DNA of 64,000 nucleotides from Streptomyces olivochromogenes (GTDB lineage: Bacteria > Actinomycetota > Actinomycetes > Streptomycetales > Streptomycetaceae). The notes beneath the pieces were generated by a model. The model had not been told where the DNA came from. It worked only from the letters and a program-made list of their open reading frames with translations, and made no database searches. Below, in pieces: positions 16,397-30,415 of the stretch. The first letter of the stretch is position 1, and each line of letters begins with the position of its first letter. The stretch is taken from the NCBI RefSeq assembly GCF_021538895.1, contig NZ_JADDRL010000048.1, forward strand, positions 1 to 64,000, given 5' to 3'. Position numbers and translations under genes: made by a program.

Positions 16397-17770
16397 ATGA
16401 CACGCAGAACCCTCTCCGGGGCGCTGGCCCTCACGGCCGCCGCCCTTGTCATGACCCCGACGGTCGCGCAGGCCTCCCCACCGGGCACCAAGGACGTCAC
16501 CGCGGTCCTCTTCGAGTGGAAGTACGCCTCGGTCGCCCGCGAGTGCACCAACACCCTCGGCCCCGCCGGCTACGGATACGTGCAGGTCTCCCCACCCGCC
16601 GAGCACATACAGGGCTCGCAGTGGTGGACGTCGTACCAGCCGGTCAGCTACAAGATCGCCGGCCGGCTCGGCGACCGCGCGGCCTTCCAGAGCATGGTGA
16701 ACACCTGCCACGCGGCGGGCGTCAAGGTCGTCGTCGACACCGTCGTCAACCACATGGCGGCGGCGAGCGGCACGGGCACCGGCGGCTCGTCGTACACGAA
16801 GTACGACTACCCCGGCCTGTACTCCTCCTACGACTTCGACGACTGCACGGCCCAGGTCACCAACTACGCCGACCGCTGGAACGTCCAGCACTGCGAACTG
16901 GTCGGCCTCGCCGACCTGGACACCGGCGAGGAGTACGTCCGCAAGGCCATCGCGGGCTACATGAACGACCTGCTCACCCTCGGCGTGGACGGCTTCCGCA
17001 TCGACGCGGCCAAGCACATCCCCGCCGACGACCTCGCCAACATCAAGTCCCGCCTGACGAACCCGTCCGTCTACTGGAAGCAGGAGGTCATCTACGGCGC
17101 CAACGAGGCCGTCCAGCCCACCGAGTACACGGGCAACGGGGACGTCCAGGAGTTCCGCTACGCCTACGACCTCAAGCGGGTCTTCACCAACGAGCGCCTC
17201 GCCTACCTGAAGAACTACGGCGAGGGCTGGGGCTACATGAGCAGCTCGGTGGCCGGCGTCTTCGTCGACAACCACGACACCGAGCGCAACGGCTCCACCC
17301 TCAACTACAAGGACGGCGCGAACTACACCCTGGCCAGCGTCTTCATGCTGGCCTACCCCTACGGCGCCCCGGACATCAACTCCGGCTACGAGTGGTCCGA
17401 CGTGGACGCCGGCCCGCCGAACGGCGGCACGGTCAACGCCTGCTGGCAGGACGGCTGGAAGTGTCAGCACGCCTGGCCGGAGATCATCCGCATGGTCGCC
17501 TTCCGCAACGCGACCCGGGGTCAGGCGCTGACGAACTGGTGGGACAACGGCTACCAGGCCATCGCCTTCGGCCGCGGGAACAAGGGCTACGTGGCGATCA
17601 ACCACGAGGCGAGCTCCCTGACCCGGACGTACCAGACGTCGCTGCCCGCCGGGACGTACTGCGACGTCCAGAACAACACGACGGTGACGGTGAACTCCAG
17701 CGGGCAGTTCACGGCCACCCTGGGCGGCAACACGGCGCTCGCGATCTACGCGGGCAAGTCGAGCTGCTGA
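16397..17770 (+). CDS. aml: secreted GH13 alpha-amylase (no starch-binding domain)
   Basis: A 457-residue precursor with a cleavable signal peptide (cut near AQA-SPP). The mature enzyme has the Streptomyces amylase layout: VLFEWKYASVARECTNTLGP, then VVDTVVNHMA, GVDGFRIDAAKH with the nucleophile aspartate, a catalytic glutamate in YGANEAV, and VFVDNHDTERN. It hydrolyses internal alpha-1,4 links of starch outside the cell. It ends about where the catalytic barrel and the C-terminal beta domain end; the CBM20 starch-binding domain found in longer (about 566-residue) Streptomyces amylases is absent. GAAGGAA precedes the ATG. Confidence 0.94.
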   Translation: MTRRTLSGALALTAAALVMTPTVAQASPPGTKDVTAVLFEWKYASVARECTNTLGPAGYGYVQVSPPAEHIQGSQWWTSYQPVSYKIAGRLGDRAAFQSMVNTCHAAGVKVVVDTVVNHMAAASGTGTGGSSYTKYDYPGLYSSYDFDDCTAQVTNYADRWNVQHCELVGLADLDTGEEYVRKAIAGYMNDLLTLGVDGFRIDAAKHIPADDLANIKSRLTNPSVYWKQEVIYGANEAVQPTEYTGNGDVQEFRYAYDLKRVFTNERLAYLKNYGEGWGYMSSSVAGVFVDNHDTERNGSTLNYKDGANYTLASVFMLAYPYGAPDINSGYEWSDVDAGPPNGGTVNACWQDGWKCQHAWPEIIRMVAFRNATRGQALTNWWDNGYQAIAFGRGNKGYVAINHEASSLTRTYQTSLPAGTYCDVQNNTTVTVNSSGQFTATLGGNTALAIYAGKSSC

Positions 17771-17782
17771 ACCGGGCGGAGG

Positions 17783-17811
17783 CCCGCACCGCTGTCCCAC
17801 GGCGGTGCGGG
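17783..17811 (+). terminator. terminator after the amylase gene
   Basis: CCCGCACCGC at 17783-17792 pairs perfectly with GCGGTGCGGG at 17802-17811. It begins 12 bp past the amylase stop. Confidence 0.65.
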
Positions 17812-17824
17812 TCACGGTAGTTGA

Positions 17825-17874
17825 AATTTCTTACCGATGCTTTCAAGCCTCTTGCTGTAAACCTTTCGTCAGCG
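17825..17874. promoter_or_regulatory. pullulanase promoter region with MalR-like motifs
   Basis: Between the amylase terminator and the pullulanase start are CTTTCAAGCC, CTCTTGCTG and AACCTTTCGTCAGC. Read on the minus strand this gives CAGCAAGAGGCTTGAAAG, resembling the amylase repeat in opposite orientation. Co-control with the amylase by MalR is inferred. Confidence 0.45.
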
Positions 17875-17962
17875 ATACGGTCGCGCGGGCGCCCGGCATC
17901 GAAGCCGAGCCGTGGCGTGGGGTCGGACCCAACAGAGCCGCAATCGCAAGGAGTTCCCGCCT

Positions 17963-23362
<5,400 letters not shown>

Positions 23363-23376
23363 CGGAGCACTAACTT

Positions 23377-23413
23377 GGGTGGGGCAGGGCCCGTTCTCGG
23401 GACTGCCCCACCC
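23377..23413 (+). terminator. terminator after the pullulanase gene
   Basis: GGGTGGGGCAG at 23377-23387 pairs perfectly with CTGCCCCACCC at 23403-23413. Because the structure overlaps an upstream in-frame start of the next gene, it also argues for that gene starting at 23438. Confidence 0.7.
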
Positions 23414-23437
23414 TTGGTGCGTCTAGGGCCTGTGGAG

Positions 23438-25204
23438 ATGGACGGTAAAGGCGAGCACACGGACACCACGATCATGGTCGTCGACGACGCGGCGACCGGC
23501 CGGTACGCCCTGAGCGCGGTGTTGCACCGCGCCGGGCACCGGGTGGTGCCGGTCGCCAGCGCCGGTGAGGCCCTGGTGGAGCTCGACGCGCGGCTGCGCG
23601 AGGGCATGCTGCCCGATGTGGCCCTGGTCGACGTCGGGCTGCCGGACATGAGCGGCTTCGAGCTGTGCCGCCGGGTGAAGTCCCGGCCGACCACGGCCGC
23701 GCTGCCCGTGGTGCACTTCTCCGCGGCGGCGGTGGGGCCCGACGACCGGTGCCGGGGGCTGGACGCGGGCGGTGAGGCGTATCTGGCGATGCCCGCCGAG
23801 CCGGAGGAGATCCAGGCCGTGGTCCGGGCCGCCGTGTGCCGGTCCCGTCGGCGCACCGGGGCCGAGACGCTGGTCAGGCGACTGACCCTGCTGTCCGAGG
23901 CCACCGTCGCCGTCCAGGCGGCGCGCGGCCCCTGGGAACTGGCCGAGGCGGCCGCCGAGGGCGCCGCCCGGCTCACCGCGGGACCCGCCGCGGTCTTCGT
24001 GGTCGGCCCCGACGACGAGCTGTACCGGGGCACCTCCCGGCAGCGCGGCGGCCTCGCCCCGCCCGACGCCGCCGCGCACGCGGCCGTGGCCCGGCTGATC
24101 GCCGGGCTGACGAAGGGCCCGGACCAGGTGCACACGGCCGTCGTGCCCGCCCCGCTGTGGCCGGCCGGCTTCTTCCGCGCCGGAGCCGACGACGCCCACC
24201 TCGTCCTGGCCCGCACCCGCCCCGGGGGAACCCCGGTCTGCGTCGCCACCCCGGCGCACCGCGCCCCCGACATCGACACCCTGTTCGCCCGGCCCGCGTC
24301 CGCCGCCCCGGACCCGGCGGGCGACACACCGCTCACCGGACTCGCGCCCCACGGTGCCGCCTCCGCGGGCGAGGGACTGCTCACCGGGCTCACCTCCGCC
24401 GGCACCGGCCAGGCCTTCGGCACGCTCGTCACCCGCCTCGCCCAGGTCACCGCGCTGGCCGCCGAGCCGCTGCTGATGTACCAGGCGGAGCGGCGCGTCG
24501 CCCGGACCCTCCAGCACAGCTTCCTGCCCCGCCCCGGCGACCTGAGCCTGCCCGGGCTGGAGATCGTCGTCCGGTACGTGCCCGCCTGTCCCCGCGCCGA
24601 GATCGGCGGGGACTTCTACGCCGCCCTGGCCACGGGCGCCGGCGTGCTCACCGCGGTCGGCGACGTCGCCGGGCACTCGCTGGACGCGGCCACCGTGATG
24701 GTGGAGATCCGGCACGCGCTGCGCGCCTACTGCGTCGAGGACAGCGACCCGGGCGGGCTCGCCGCCCGCCTCGACCGGATGCTCCAGCGGCACCACCCCG
24801 ACGTCACGGCCACCGTCTGCCTGGTCCTGATCTCCCCGGACAGCGGTCGCGCCCTGATCGCCAACGCCGGGCACATCCCGCCGCTCGTCGTGCCCGAGGA
24901 GGGCGGCGCCGCGTACGCGCGGGCCGACGGTCCGCTGCTCGGCCTCGGCCTGGAGCGGCCGCCGCCCACCGAGCTGTACCTGCGGCCCGCCGACCGGCTG
25001 CTCATGATCACCGACGGTCTGATCGAGACCCGCGGCACGGACCTGGCGACCTCCATGGACAGCCTGCTCGGGGCCGCCGCGGCCGCCCCGCCGGGGGTGG
25101 GCGCCCTGTGCGACACCCTGCTCGGCCACTTCGGCCACGACCGCGAGGACGACATCGCCATGATGGCGCTGCGGCTGGCGGACCAAGGGCCTGTTCTAGG
25201 GTGA
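23438..25204 (+). CDS. response-regulator receiver plus PP2C (RsbU/SpoIIE) phosphatase
   Basis: A 588-residue signalling protein. The receiver domain (about residues 10-125) has VVDD, the phospho-acceptor aspartate in VALVDVGLPDMSG, and a VVHFSAA strand. A GAF-like middle (about 140-340) follows. The C-terminal PPM/SpoIIE phosphatase has EIGGDFYAAL, VGDVAGHSLDAA, NAGHIPPLVV, ITDGLIETRG and EDDIAMMALRL. Such proteins dephosphorylate anti-sigma-antagonist proteins. The receiver's usual C-terminal lysine region is weak (SFAAA-like replaced by HFSAAAVG), so phosphorylation control is uncertain. No kinase gene is adjacent. Confidence 0.85.
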   Translation: MDGKGEHTDTTIMVVDDAATGRYALSAVLHRAGHRVVPVASAGEALVELDARLREGMLPDVALVDVGLPDMSGFELCRRVKSRPTTAALPVVHFSAAAVGPDDRCRGLDAGGEAYLAMPAEPEEIQAVVRAAVCRSRRRTGAETLVRRLTLLSEATVAVQAARGPWELAEAAAEGAARLTAGPAAVFVVGPDDELYRGTSRQRGGLAPPDAAAHAAVARLIAGLTKGPDQVHTAVVPAPLWPAGFFRAGADDAHLVLARTRPGGTPVCVATPAHRAPDIDTLFARPASAAPDPAGDTPLTGLAPHGAASAGEGLLTGLTSAGTGQAFGTLVTRLAQVTALAAEPLLMYQAERRVARTLQHSFLPRPGDLSLPGLEIVVRYVPACPRAEIGGDFYAALATGAGVLTAVGDVAGHSLDAATVMVEIRHALRAYCVEDSDPGGLAARLDRMLQRHHPDVTATVCLVLISPDSGRALIANAGHIPPLVVPEEGGAAYARADGPLLGLGLERPPPTELYLRPADRLLMITDGLIETRGTDLATSMDSLLGAAAAAPPGVGALCDTLLGHFGHDREDDIAMMALRLADQGPVLG

Positions 25205-25232
25205 GCCCTGTCGCCATAGAACAGGAGTGCCC

Positions 25233-25595
25233 ATGCCGCAGATCACCGTCGACTACTCCGCCACGATGGCCCCCGTCTTCGACCGGGCGGCGTTCGCGCA
25301 CGCCCTGCACACCGCGACGGTCGAGATCGCGGCCGCGAAGCCGGAGGCCTGCAAGACCCAGTTCCGCCCCAGCGCGTTCACGGCGTTCGGCTACGAGGAC
25401 CCCGAGGACCAGCACCACGCGATCGTGCACGTCACCATCGGACTGCTCGCGGGGCGCACCGACGAGACGAAGGCGCAGCTCACCGAGACCGTCCTGGAAC
25501 TGCTGCGGACGCACGTCGAGGACGACGGGTTCGTCCTGCACGCCTCCGCCGAGGTGCGCGACCTGGACCCGTCCTACCGCAAGTTCGAGCGCTGA
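25233..25595 (+). CDS. tautomerase-superfamily protein (CHMI-like)
   Basis: A 120-residue protein beginning Met-Pro (MPQITVDYSATM). Removal of the Met exposes the N-terminal proline that is the catalytic base in 5-carboxymethyl-2-hydroxymuconate isomerase and other tautomerases. The body (FRPSAFTAFGYEDPEDQHHAIVHV) resembles the CHMI branch. Start at the ATG preceded by AGGAG; a GTG two codons upstream would bury the proline. No homoprotocatechuate pathway genes are nearby, so the real substrate is unknown. Confidence 0.75.
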   Translation: MPQITVDYSATMAPVFDRAAFAHALHTATVEIAAAKPEACKTQFRPSAFTAFGYEDPEDQHHAIVHVTIGLLAGRTDETKAQLTETVLELLRTHVEDDGFVLHASAEVRDLDPSYRKFER

Positions 25596-25601
25596 CCGGA
25601 C

Positions 25602-26291
25602 TCAGGGTCCGAGGGTGATCAGCCGGCCGACCAGCTCGGCGAAGGTGCCGTCGGCCGGCTCGTCCTTGAGCATGTGGCGCAGCACCGAGGCCATCTCCTC
25701 GTCCTGGGTGGCGCTGACCGCCGCCAGCGCGCCGAAGTCGTGCACGAGCTGGACCTCCAGCTCGGCGCGCGGGATGCGCCGCCCGTCCAGCCAGATCAGG
25801 GCCGTCGACTCGGTGAGCGAGATCCAGGAACGGACGACCAGTTCCAGCCGGGCCGGCGGATCGGTGATCCGCAGATGCACCAGGATCTGTTCGTAGGCGG
25901 CCTGGCGTACGGAGTCGACGAGCGCGTTGGTGGCCGAGGAACCCACCGCAGGGCCGCCGCGCATCAGCGCCGAGAAGCCGGGGCCGTGCTCGTCCACGAA
26001 GTCGAAGAACCGGCGCATCACCCGCAGCAGCCGGCCGCCCAGCGGCCCCTCCTGCGGCTCCGCGAACCGGCCCGCCAGATCCTCCGCCGCCCGCTTCAAC
26101 GCGGCCTCGTACAGGCTGAGTTTGCCGGGGAAGTAGTGGTACACCAGCGGGCGCGAGATGCCCGCGGCCGACGCTATCTCGTCGATCGAGACCTCGTCGG
26201 GCGAGCGTCGGCTGAACAGTTCGAGGGCAACGCCGATCAACTGCTGGCGGCGTTCCTCGACGCCCATTCGGCGGCGTACCCCGGTACTCAT
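25602..26291 (-). CDS. TetR-family transcriptional regulator
   Basis: A 229-residue repressor-type protein with an N-terminal helix-turn-helix: VSIDEIASAAGISRPLVYHYFPGKLSLYEAAL (residues 34-65). The C-terminal ligand-binding half is divergent. It lies directly downstream of the reductase/diiron pair on the same strand (about 70 bp gap) and probably controls it, as is common for TetR genes. The ligand is unknown; a fatty acid or other lipid would suit the neighbours. Confidence 0.9.
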   Translation of the reverse strand: MSTGVRRRMGVEERRQQLIGVALELFSRRSPDEVSIDEIASAAGISRPLVYHYFPGKLSLYEAALKRAAEDLAGRFAEPQEGPLGGRLLRVMRRFFDFVDEHGPGFSALMRGGPAVGSSATNALVDSVRQAAYEQILVHLRITDPPARLELVVRSWISLTESTALIWLDGRRIPRAELEVQLVHDFGALAAVSATQDEEMASVLRHMLKDEPADGTFAELVGRLITLGP

Positions 26292-26359
26292 GCGAACACC
26301 TTACCGATCGGATCCGGCCCCGAACGGGCCGGTCCGGTCGTCGGGTTCACGCGAAACCG

Positions 26360-27409
26360 TCACATGTCCAACACCAGACGCTCACTTCGCGCCCGGGACA
26401 CACAGATCAGCATCGAGTCCGCGCGCTCCCCGTCCGTCAGCAGCTCGTCCCGGTGGTCCACCTCACCCGCCAGCACCCGCTGTTGGCAGGTCCCGCAGAA
26501 CCCCTGCTCGCAGGAGTAGGGAGTGTCCGGCAGCGCCCCGCGGATCGTGGCCAGCGCGGTGCTGTCGGCCGGCACGGTCAGGGTCCGCCCGCTGCGCCGG
26601 AGTTCCAGCTCGAAGGCGTGGTTGCCCTCGGCCGAGGCGCGTGGCGCGAACCGCTCCAGGTGCAGCGTGGCGCCGTCGGGCAGCCGCTCCTCCACCGCCT
26701 CCATCAGCCCCTGGGGCCCGCAGCAGTAGACCGCGGTGCCCTGCGCCGTGTCCGCGAACAGCGCGTCCAGGTCCGGCAGACCGTCCTCGTCCTGCGCGAC
26801 GACGACCAGCCTGTCCCCGGCGAGCTTCTCGACCTCCTCCAGGAACGGCATCGAGGCCCGGGTCCGCCCGCCGTACAGCAGCCGCCACCGCGCGTGCTCC
26901 GGCAGCGCCCGCAGCATCGGCAGGATCGGGGTGATCCCGATGCCGCCCGCCACGAAGACGTACGCGGGGGCCTCGACCAGCGGGAAGCGATTGCGCGGCC
27001 CGCGCACCTCCAGCGTCGTGCCCTCGGTGACCCCCTCGTGCACCTCGCGCGAACCGCCCCGGCCGTCCGGGACCAGCCGCGTGGCGACGGTGTACGACGA
27101 GGTGTCCTCCGGGTCCCCGCACAGCGAGTACTGCCGCACCAGCCCGGACGGCAGCACCACGTCGAGGTGCGCCCCGGGCTCCCAGCGCGGCAGCCCGTGC
27201 CCCTCCAGACGCAGTCGTACGACCCCGTCGGCGACCGTCTCGTGCGCGGCGACCGCAAGCCGCAGCGCACGCGAGCGGGGCCGGCCGGAGATCGGCGGGT
27301 CCAGGGCGGGCATCGGCCACAGCGGCGAGGCCTCGATACGGCGGCGCATGGCCCGCCTCGCGAGCAGGGCGGCGCCGGTCAGGACCACGACGGTGCGCAG
27401 CTTCGGCAT
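26360..27409 (-). CDS. ferredoxin-type oxidoreductase (FAD/NAD(P)H plus [2Fe-2S])
   Basis: A 349-residue electron-transfer protein. Near the N-terminus is one hydrophobic stretch (VVVLTGAALLARR) that could anchor it. FAD-binding RQYSLCGDPED and NAD(P)H-binding VFVAGGIGITPILPM follow, then YCCGPQGLM. The C-terminal plant-type ferredoxin domain has CEQGFCGTCQ (three ligands) and a later SMLICVSRA cysteine. It resembles phthalate dioxygenase reductase-type modules. Its ATG overlaps the upstream stop (TGATG), so it is co-translated with the probable diiron enzyme and likely feeds it electrons. Confidence 0.9.
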   Translation of the reverse strand: MPKLRTVVVLTGAALLARRAMRRRIEASPLWPMPALDPPISGRPRSRALRLAVAAHETVADGVVRLRLEGHGLPRWEPGAHLDVVLPSGLVRQYSLCGDPEDTSSYTVATRLVPDGRGGSREVHEGVTEGTTLEVRGPRNRFPLVEAPAYVFVAGGIGITPILPMLRALPEHARWRLLYGGRTRASMPFLEEVEKLAGDRLVVVAQDEDGLPDLDALFADTAQGTAVYCCGPQGLMEAVEERLPDGATLHLERFAPRASAEGNHAFELELRRSGRTLTVPADSTALATIRGALPDTPYSCEQGFCGTCQQRVLAGEVDHRDELLTDGERADSMLICVSRARSERLVLDM

Positions 27410-28314
27410 CACGCCGCTCCCTTCTCGGCCTTCTCGGCGGCCAGCGCGGCGGGGGAGGTGGCGAGATAGGCGAGCGCCTGCTCGGTGCAGCCGTCCTGGG
27501 AGGGGTGGTAGGCGCGGCTGAGATAGCGCGGGATGGATTTCAGCATGTCGCCGGTCGCGGGCAGGGTGCCGCGCCGGCCGCACACGTAGAAGTCCTTGAA
27601 GGAGGCCTTGCCGTCGACCAGTGTGGGGTCGTTCTCCATGAAGAAGCGGGCCCCGCGCTGCCACAGGAACACCAGCGCGCTGAAGGCCGTCGCCCAGGTG
27701 CGCACCCGGCGCCGGTAGCTCCCGTCGACGTGCATGAACAGGTCGAAGGCGACCGAGCGGTGCTCGACCTCCTCGGCGCCGTGCCAGCGCATCAGGTCCA
27801 GCATGGTGGGATCGGCCCGGCGCCGGTCCAGTTCGTCGGCGTTCAGTATCCAGTCGCCGAGGAAGGCCGTGTAGTGCTCGATGGCCGCGATGAGCGCCAC
27901 CCGCTCCATCAGCCACCACCGGCGGGCCCTGCCCGGCGATGGGGGTACCACCCACGCGTTCAGCAGTGGGGGAGTACGGTCGCCGAGCAGCTTCTCGAAG
28001 AACCAGTCGATCTGCGCCGTGTACGGCGTCGGGTCCAGCCCGAGCTCCTTCAGATGCGGCAGCACCTCGTCGTGGGCCTGGGAGTGCATCGCCTCCTGGC
28101 CGATGAACCCGATGACGTCCTCGCGGAGCCGGTCGTCCCGGATCAGCGGCAGCACCTGCTTGTACACGTGCACGAACCACCGCTCACCGGCGGGCAGCAG
28201 GAGGTGCAGCACATTCATGGTGTGCGTGGCGAACGGGTCCCCGGGCACCCAGTGCATCGGGGTGCCCTCCCACGAGAAGGACACCTTCCGGGCCTTGAGC
28301 GGCGTGTTAGACAT
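27409..28314 (-). CDS. PF10118-like putative metal-dependent (diiron-like) enzyme
   Basis: A 301-residue protein that databases usually call metal-dependent hydrolase (PF10118 type). The visible metal motifs are ferritin-like: ERWFVHVYK, IGQEAMHSQAHDE and GAEEVEHRSVAFD, i.e. Glu followed by Glu-x-x-His pairs as in diiron carboxylate oxygenases. The coupled [2Fe-2S] reductase supports oxygenase chemistry; this is inference. Palindromic element copy D interrupts the sequence and adds about 14 residues (TPPLLNAWVVPPSP) in frame near residue 115. Confidence 0.75.
   Translation of the reverse strand: MSNTPLKARKVSFSWEGTPMHWVPGDPFATHTMNVLHLLLPAGERWFVHVYKQVLPLIRDDRLREDVIGFIGQEAMHSQAHDEVLPHLKELGLDPTPYTAQIDWFFEKLLGDRTPPLLNAWVVPPSPGRARRWWLMERVALIAAIEHYTAFLGDWILNADELDRRRADPTMLDLMRWHGAEEVEHRSVAFDLFMHVDGSYRRRVRTWATAFSALVFLWQRGARFFMENDPTLVDGKASFKDFYVCGRRGTLPATGDMLKSIPRYLSRAYHPSQDGCTEQALAYLATSPAALAAEKAEKGAA
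27939..27974 (-). repeat. palindromic element, copy D (inside PF10118-like gene)
   Basis: On the minus strand it reads CTCCCCCACTGCTGAACGCG, then TGGGTGGTACCCCCAT. The flanks agree with the other copies, while the inner part differs. It is in the sense direction of the gene and is translated without a frame change. Confidence 0.65.
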
Positions 28315-28404
28315 GGCGTCAATGTACTGACGGGTAAGTCCGAGGGAAACCCTTCTGCGCGGACTTGTTGACGCGAGTGTCAGCAGGTCGTTCCGGCAGG
28401 CCGG

Positions 28405-30327
28405 TCAGTGGAGCCCGTGCAGCTCGGAGCCGTCGTCCAGGGTGCCGGTCAGCTCCGCCCGCGCCCCCTGCTTGGCCGGTGCGGCCAGCATCCGGCCCTC
28501 GGCGGACTCGGTGACCCCGCCGGTCGAGCGGATCGACTCGGTGCCGCGCCCGCCCGCCGCCAGCAGGTACCAGCTCCCGTCCTCGGACTTCCACAGCACC
28601 CCGGCCAGCACATGGGGATCGCGCGGACCGCAGGCCCTGCCGTCGGTGCCCTTGGCCGCGACCGCACCGTACCGCCCGCCCGGCGTGTGGAACTGGGCCA
28701 GGGCCACCGTCCCGTCGCCCCGCCAGGTCTCGGCGCGGGTGCACACCCACTCACCCGTCCCGCTCCCGTCGGGCAGCGGCTGGTCGGCGTACTGCCAGGC
28801 GTTGACGCTCCTGATCCCCGCCGAGCGCTGCGCGGCCAGCGAGCAGGCGAACGGCGCCCACTCCCGCAGCCCCTCGGCCGTGGACACGTCCCGGATCGAG
28901 CCCGGCCGCCCCGCGGTGAGCCGCGCGGGGACCAACTCCCCGAGGTCCCCGGCGAGATGCGTGCCGGCGGCGTCGGTCAGCTGGAGCACGTTCCACGACG
29001 AGCACGCCCCGGGCTGCAGGGCCGGGCTGGCCAGCGGAGCGGTGACACCGTCGGTCAGGTCGAGGTCCATCGCGCCCGCCGCCGGCTTCGTCAGGTCCCG
29101 CTCGGCCGCCTTCGTCACCCAGGGAGCGGTCAGATAGCGGACGTTGCCGTCGGAGCGGCCGAGGACCAGCGCGCTCGCCTCGGTGCCGGTCGCGCCGTCC
29201 ACGCGGGCGAAGTCGAGGGCCGCGCCCTGCGTGCCGTCCTTCGGCTCGGCGTAGCGGGCGATGCGCAGACCGTCGTACAGGATCACCACGCGGGCGTTGT
29301 CGACCTCGCCCGCGTACAGCAGCTGGGGCGGGCCGGCCGGGCCGCCGGTCTGGGTGCCGGGGGTCGCCGAGACCCGGACCCGCTCGCCGGGGCGGGCCCA
29401 GACGGCGAGGGCGCGGCGCAGCAGGGCGGTGTCGTCGGCGAGAGGCCCGCGCGCGGGCCAGACGGAGAAGTCGGCGCGCGCCGCGGTCTTCCAGGCGGCG
29501 GGGGTGACCCGGACCAGCCGGCCCGGGTCCAGGGCGGCCTCGGCGGCCGGGTTCTGGGCGTACGCGGGGGCGGCGGCGCCGTCCGGGCCCCAGCCGCCGC
29601 CCGGCAGCGCGACCAGCGCGCCGCACACCGCGAGGGCGGCGACCGCGGCGAGCGCGGCCTTGGTGTGCTGCCGGCGCCGCATCAGGTCGGTGGGCCGGGC
29701 CTGCAGCGAGCAGGGGTCGAACTCGGGGGAGGCGAGCAGCGCGTACTGCGCGGGAACGCCGTCGGCCTCCCGCAGCGCCGCGGTCGTGCTCACCACCCCT
29801 GCGGCCCTCAGCACCTGGCGTACGTCGCCGTCGGCGAGCCCCTCCAGGCCGCGCAGCACGTACGCGACGCGGGCCGCGCCGGACAGGCCCGCCAGCCGCT
29901 GGTCCAGGGCGAGTTCCTCGGCACCGCCGGAGCGCGGGAACAGACGCAGGCCCCACACCTGGGGGAGCAGCGGCGGCAGCTGGGACCGCCGGGGCCACAC
30001 CCGGCGCCCGGACGACGGGCCCGCCTCCAGGGCCGTACGCACCACCTGGAGGCGGACGAAGGCGTAGCCGGGGTCGCCGTCCCGGCCGGTCGACTGGGCC
30101 GGGATCGCGGACGCCGCGGACGACCGGCCCCGGGGCAGTGCGCGCTGGGTGAGGGCGTGCGCGGTCAGGACGCGCCGGCTCCGGCCGAGGCCCGGCGGCA
30201 GCATCAGGTAGGCGAGCCGCACGAGTCGCGGGTAGTGCTCGACGAGCGCGGCCTCGGCCTGCTCGACGTCGACGACCCGGTCGGTGGAGGCGGACGAGGG
30301 GTGCGGGGCGACATCCTGTGACTGCAC
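28405..30327 (-). CDS. sigma-factor-like domain fused to a membrane-anchored extracellular domain
   Basis: A 640-residue protein. The N-terminal about 220 residues look like a degenerate ECF sigma factor: AEAALVEHYPRLVRLAYLML (region-2-like) and YVLRGLEGLADGDVRQVLRAAGV (region-4-like). A membrane segment at about 232-252 (AALAAVAALAVCGALVALPG) follows, then a large extracytoplasmic part with paired cysteines and no known catalytic motif. The start is GTG with only a weak ribosome site. The order suggests an outside sensor linked to a cytoplasmic sigma-like module. I do not know a characterised homologue. Confidence 0.75.
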   Translation of the reverse strand: MQSQDVAPHPSSASTDRVVDVEQAEAALVEHYPRLVRLAYLMLPPGLGRSRRVLTAHALTQRALPRGRSSAASAIPAQSTGRDGDPGYAFVRLQVVRTALEAGPSSGRRVWPRRSQLPPLLPQVWGLRLFPRSGGAEELALDQRLAGLSGAARVAYVLRGLEGLADGDVRQVLRAAGVVSTTAALREADGVPAQYALLASPEFDPCSLQARPTDLMRRRQHTKAALAAVAALAVCGALVALPGGGWGPDGAAAPAYAQNPAAEAALDPGRLVRVTPAAWKTAARADFSVWPARGPLADDTALLRRALAVWARPGERVRVSATPGTQTGGPAGPPQLLYAGEVDNARVVILYDGLRIARYAEPKDGTQGAALDFARVDGATGTEASALVLGRSDGNVRYLTAPWVTKAAERDLTKPAAGAMDLDLTDGVTAPLASPALQPGACSSWNVLQLTDAAGTHLAGDLGELVPARLTAGRPGSIRDVSTAEGLREWAPFACSLAAQRSAGIRSVNAWQYADQPLPDGSGTGEWVCTRAETWRGDGTVALAQFHTPGGRYGAVAAKGTDGRACGPRDPHVLAGVLWKSEDGSWYLLAAGGRGTESIRSTGGVTESAEGRMLAAPAKQGARAELTGTLDDGSELHGLH

Positions 30328-30415
30328 GTTCAGCTGAACGAGCGAATCGGTGGTTGGTCACCCGCCGCCCGTGTGATTCCCTCCCACGAGGGGTAACCTC
30401 ACCGGCCGGTCGGTC

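Noticed and set aside
24222..24237. Seventh copy of the palindromic element in the PP2C gene
   Set aside because: Only a short GGGGGAACCCC core is present, without the first C-tract and inner hairpin.
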